This document shows positions 61,811 to 64,000 of a DNA stretch of 64,000 nt, piece after piece. The notes below the pieces were generated by a model. The model searched no databases. It saw only the letters and a list, made by a program, of their open reading frames with translations, and had not been told where the DNA came from. The stretch is from Zoogloeaceae bacterium. GTDB lineage: Bacteria > Pseudomonadota > Gammaproteobacteria > Burkholderiales > Rhodocyclaceae. The translations under genes were made by a program, and so were the position numbers. Position 1 is the first letter of the stretch. Every line of letters begins with the position of its first letter. The DNA is taken from positions 429,501 through 493,500 of the forward strand of contig JACKLZ010000002.1 in the NCBI GenBank assembly GCA_024235675.1, in the 5' to 3' direction.

Positions 61811-63757
61811 ATGTCTCTGATCAAACAACTGTGGCTCGCCATTGTGGTGGTGATGCTTACCGCATTCGGCGCCAGCTTTGTCGTCAGCACCTTGTCGGCC
61901 CGCGACTACCTCCAGCAGGAGTTGCACCGCAAGAACCTCGACAACGCCAACGCGCTGGCGCTGGCCATGACCCAGCTGCCGAAAGATCCGACCACGCTGG
62001 AGCTGCTGCTCGCGGCGCAGTTCGACAATAGCCACTACGAGTTCATTCGTCTGGTCGAACCGGCCAACAAGACCGTCATCATCGAGCGCAGCATCGACAC
62101 CGCCGCCATCGCCAGTGCGGCGCCCGGCTCGGCCGATGCGCAAGCGCCGGCGTGGTTCCGGGCGCTGGTGCCGATCCGTTCGGAGCCCGCCCGGAGTCTG
62201 GTCAGCGATGGCTGGACGCCGTTCGCCACCTTGTTGCTCAAGAGCGACCCGGCCTTCGCATACGGCAGTCTGTGGCAAGGCACGCTGCAACTGCTGAGCT
62301 GGTTCGTCGCCGGTGCGCTGCTGATCGGCGCGCTGGGCAGTGTGTTGCTGCGCACCCTGCTTCGGCCGCTCGGCCGCGTCGTGGAGCAGGCACGCGCGAT
62401 TGGCGAGCGCCGCTTCATCAGCACCGACACCCCCGACACACCGGAGTTTGCGGCGGTCGTGACCGCCATGAACACGCTCAGCACCCGCGTGCGCACCATG
62501 CTCGAAGAGGAATCCGCCCGGCTCGAAGGGCTGCGTCAGGCGGTGCAGCACGATTCGGTCAGCGGCTTGCTGAACCGCGAGCATTTCCTGGCCCAGGTGG
62601 CCGACACGCTCGAAAGCGACACCGCCCCTCGCCACGGCGCATTGGTCATCGTGCGGCTGACGCACCTCATCCAGCTCAACGAATCGCTCGGCCGGGCAAC
62701 CACCGACGCGCTGCTGCGCAAGCTGGCGGATGGCCTGCAGGCGATGCTCCCCGACGATGGCGCCTGGCTGCTCGGGCGTCTCAACGGCACGGATTTCGCC
62801 ATCCTCGCACCCGCGCTCGATACGCCGGAGGGGCTCGCCAACACGCTCACCGAGCAGCTCGAACTGGCCGTCAGCAACAGCCTGCCCGACGCTTACCGGG
62901 CCCTGCCTGTCGGCATCGCCTGCTATCAACGCGGCGACGCGCTGCCGCAGTTGCTCGCCCATGCCGACGTCGCACTCGACCGCTCCGAGCTACTCCCCGA
63001 CACGCTGCCGCAGATCGAGCATGTCAATCCGGCAACCCACCCGGCAACCGACCTGGCCGGCTGGCGCGCGCTGATCGAGCAGGCACTGGACACCGGGCGC
63101 TTCCATCTGGCGCAGTTCCCGGTCATGGACCGCCACCGCCAGCTCCTCCACACCGAAACCCCTGTACGCATGCAACACCCGACCGATGGCGTAGAGCTCA
63201 CCGCCGGCGACGTGCTGCCCTGGGCCACCCGCTGCGGCCTGCTCTCGCGCATCGATGAGACCGTGGCCGAACAGGCCCTGGCACTCATCACCAGGCAAGG
63301 CACCGGCGTGTGTATCAACCTCTCCGCCGAATCCATGTGTCACGCGCCGACCATCAGCCGAATAGCCGAGCTGCTGAGCGCGCAGCCGGCCGCAGCAAGA
63401 CAGCTCTGGATCGATCTGCCCGAAGGCGCGGCCTTCCGCCACAGCGTCGAGTTCCGCGCGCTGTGCCGGCGACTCAAGCCACTGGGCTGTCACATCGGTC
63501 TGGAGCATGTCAGCCAGCAGGTGTGCCGCATCGGCGAGTTGCATGATGTCGGCCTCGACTACCTCAAGATCAGCGCGGCCGTCATCCGCGGCATTGACCA
63601 GAACCCGGGCAACCAGACCTTCCTGCGCGGCCTGGCCACCATCGCCCACACCATGGGCATGCAGGTCATTGCAGAGGGGGTCGCCACGCACACCGAAGCC
63701 GAGCAACTCGACGCGCTCGGTTTCGACGGGCTCACCGGGCCGGGCATCCGCGGCTGA
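61811..63757 (+). CDS. lapD: LapD-type cyclic-di-GMP receptor (degenerate GGDEF-EAL)
   Basis: LapD is an inner-membrane receptor that holds LapG in the periplasm when cyclic-di-GMP binds its EAL domain. The 648-aa protein has an N-terminal helix ('LWLAIVVVMLTAFGASFVVS'), a periplasmic sensor domain, a second helix ('LLSWFVAGALLIGALGSVLL'), a HAMP region, and GGDEF and EAL domains whose catalytic motifs are lost: 'GRLNGTDFAIL' for GGDEF, 'QFPVMD' for EAL, 'LEHVSQQV' for DDFGTG. This is what a binding-only receptor should look like. The ATG at 61811 starts the family pattern. A strong terminator follows. Confidence 0.9.
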   Translation: MSLIKQLWLAIVVVMLTAFGASFVVSTLSARDYLQQELHRKNLDNANALALAMTQLPKDPTTLELLLAAQFDNSHYEFIRLVEPANKTVIIERSIDTAAIASAAPGSADAQAPAWFRALVPIRSEPARSLVSDGWTPFATLLLKSDPAFAYGSLWQGTLQLLSWFVAGALLIGALGSVLLRTLLRPLGRVVEQARAIGERRFISTDTPDTPEFAAVVTAMNTLSTRVRTMLEEESARLEGLRQAVQHDSVSGLLNREHFLAQVADTLESDTAPRHGALVIVRLTHLIQLNESLGRATTDALLRKLADGLQAMLPDDGAWLLGRLNGTDFAILAPALDTPEGLANTLTEQLELAVSNSLPDAYRALPVGIACYQRGDALPQLLAHADVALDRSELLPDTLPQIEHVNPATHPATDLAGWRALIEQALDTGRFHLAQFPVMDRHRQLLHTETPVRMQHPTDGVELTAGDVLPWATRCGLLSRIDETVAEQALALITRQGTGVCINLSAESMCHAPTISRIAELLSAQPAAARQLWIDLPEGAAFRHSVEFRALCRRLKPLGCHIGLEHVSQQVCRIGELHDVGLDYLKISAAVIRGIDQNPGNQTFLRGLATIAHTMGMQVIAEGVATHTEAEQLDALGFDGLTGPGIRG

Positions 63758-63770
63758 TCGTGGCGCGCCA

Positions 63771-63806
63771 AAAGAAACACCCCCGCCGCGGCGGGGGTGT
63801 TTCTTT
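63771..63806. terminator. Bidirectional terminator after lapD
   Basis: A 36-bp perfect palindrome (half-site AAAGAAACACCCCCGCCG) lies 13 nt past the lapD stop and 21 nt past the end of the convergent last gene. Confidence 0.85.
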
Positions 63807-63827
63807 GATAAGCACGGCTTTTGCCGG

Positions 63828-64000
63828 TCAGACGAAGTCGTCGCCACCGAGCAGATTCAACCCACCGCGGGACTGACGCATCGAGCGGCGCTCCATGAGC
63901 TTGGATTGCGCCGCCTGCGGCAGATCGGTAAACCGGATCACGTCCCGACTGATCAGCAGGTCAATCACGTCTTCAAGCACCCGCACCAGGCGCATGTCCG
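63828..64000 (-). CDS. 'Tryptophan synthase subunit beta like' protein, C-terminal part (truncated by window edge)
   Basis: A minus-strand frame runs in from the window edge to a TGA at 63828-63830. The visible 56 or so residues read 'MRLVRVLEDVIDLLISRDVI', 'RFTDLPQAAQSKLMERRSMR' and end 'GGLNLLGGDDFV'. This resembles a small betaproteobacterial family that databases call tryptophan-synthase-beta-like, a name I regard as misleading since no pyridoxal enzyme motif is visible. Function is unknown and the start lies outside the window. Confidence 0.7.
   Translation of the reverse strand, partial: DMRLVRVLEDVIDLLISRDVIRFTDLPQAAQSKLMERRSMRQSRGGLNLLGGDDFV

Noticed and set aside
61811..63757. Calling lapD an active diguanylate cyclase or phosphodiesterase
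   Set aside because: Both catalytic motifs are degenerate and the domain order fits a LapD receptor.

Overview
The window is a GC-rich (about 65% by eye), gene-dense chromosomal segment of a betaproteobacterium. Its gene orders (pyk-bluB-fba-purC, lptD-surA-pdxA-rsmA, hemC-hemD-hemX-hemY opposite ppc, dusB-fis-purH-purD-hemF, hemA-prfA-prmC-grxD, algZ/algR next to argH) and its protein sequences fit Rhodocyclales/Zoogloeaceae (Azoarcus, Thauera and relatives). That placement is inferred from recognition; no database search was run. Nearly all coding space is explained by housekeeping genes. I see no rRNA, CRISPR array, prophage or complete insertion sequence. One tRNA (Phe, GAA) is present.

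Layout. 1-6.8 kb: end of pyruvate kinase, a cobalamin riboswitch with bluB, class II aldolase, a GGCT-like protein, DUF3422, a glycine-zipper lipoprotein, purC and a DUF2189 membrane protein. 7-11.3 kb: oligopeptidase A, exonuclease III, a small alpha/beta hydrolase and a Crp/Fnr regulator. 11.3-15.3 kb (minus): a membrane TIR protein, then a large SBP-PAS-PAS-GGDEF-EAL signalling gene cut in two by one in-frame TGA. 15.5-21.3 kb: DUF2892, then rsmA-pdxA-surA-lptD on the minus strand. 21.4-25.6 kb: amgK-murU (cell-wall sugar recycling), pepP and ubiH. 25.6-26.4 kb: a gene-free stretch with two inverted copies of an intergenic repeat. 26.4-31.5 kb: dusB-fis-purH-purD-hemF. 31.5-38.7 kb: hemY-hemX-hemD-hemC (minus) and divergent ppc. 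39-44 kb: algR/algZ, argH and a Ser/Thr kinase fused to a cyclic-nucleotide-binding domain.

44.2-47.2 kb is the most unusual region. It is a four-gene, co-directional cassette: an exported Tat-type protein, a PqqD-like protein, an HPr-kinase-like kinase and an NTP_transf_5 nucleotidyltransferase. It matches what I recall as the 'HPr-rel-A system', a bioinformatically named set of unknown function. It is preceded by AT-richer DNA and closed by a strong terminator. A RiPP-like or protein-phosphorylation role is possible, but lasso-peptide cyclase and protease genes are absent.

47.2-64 kb: grxD, prmC, prfA, hemA, tRNA-Phe, a TctE/TctD-like two-component system, groES-groEL under a perfect CIRCE element and a heat-shock-type promoter, trhP, fumC, and a Lap-type biofilm module. 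In that module a LapE-like TolC protein with an extra C-terminal domain is divergent from lapG-lapD. The LapA adhesin and LapB/C transporter are not in the window. The window ends in a partial minus-strand gene.

How the genes work together: heme synthesis (hemA, C, D, F, X, Y), purine synthesis (purC, H, D), central carbon metabolism (pyk, fba, ppc, fumC) and outer-membrane assembly (lptD, surA) dominate. Cyclic-di-GMP and Lap genes point to regulated surface attachment.
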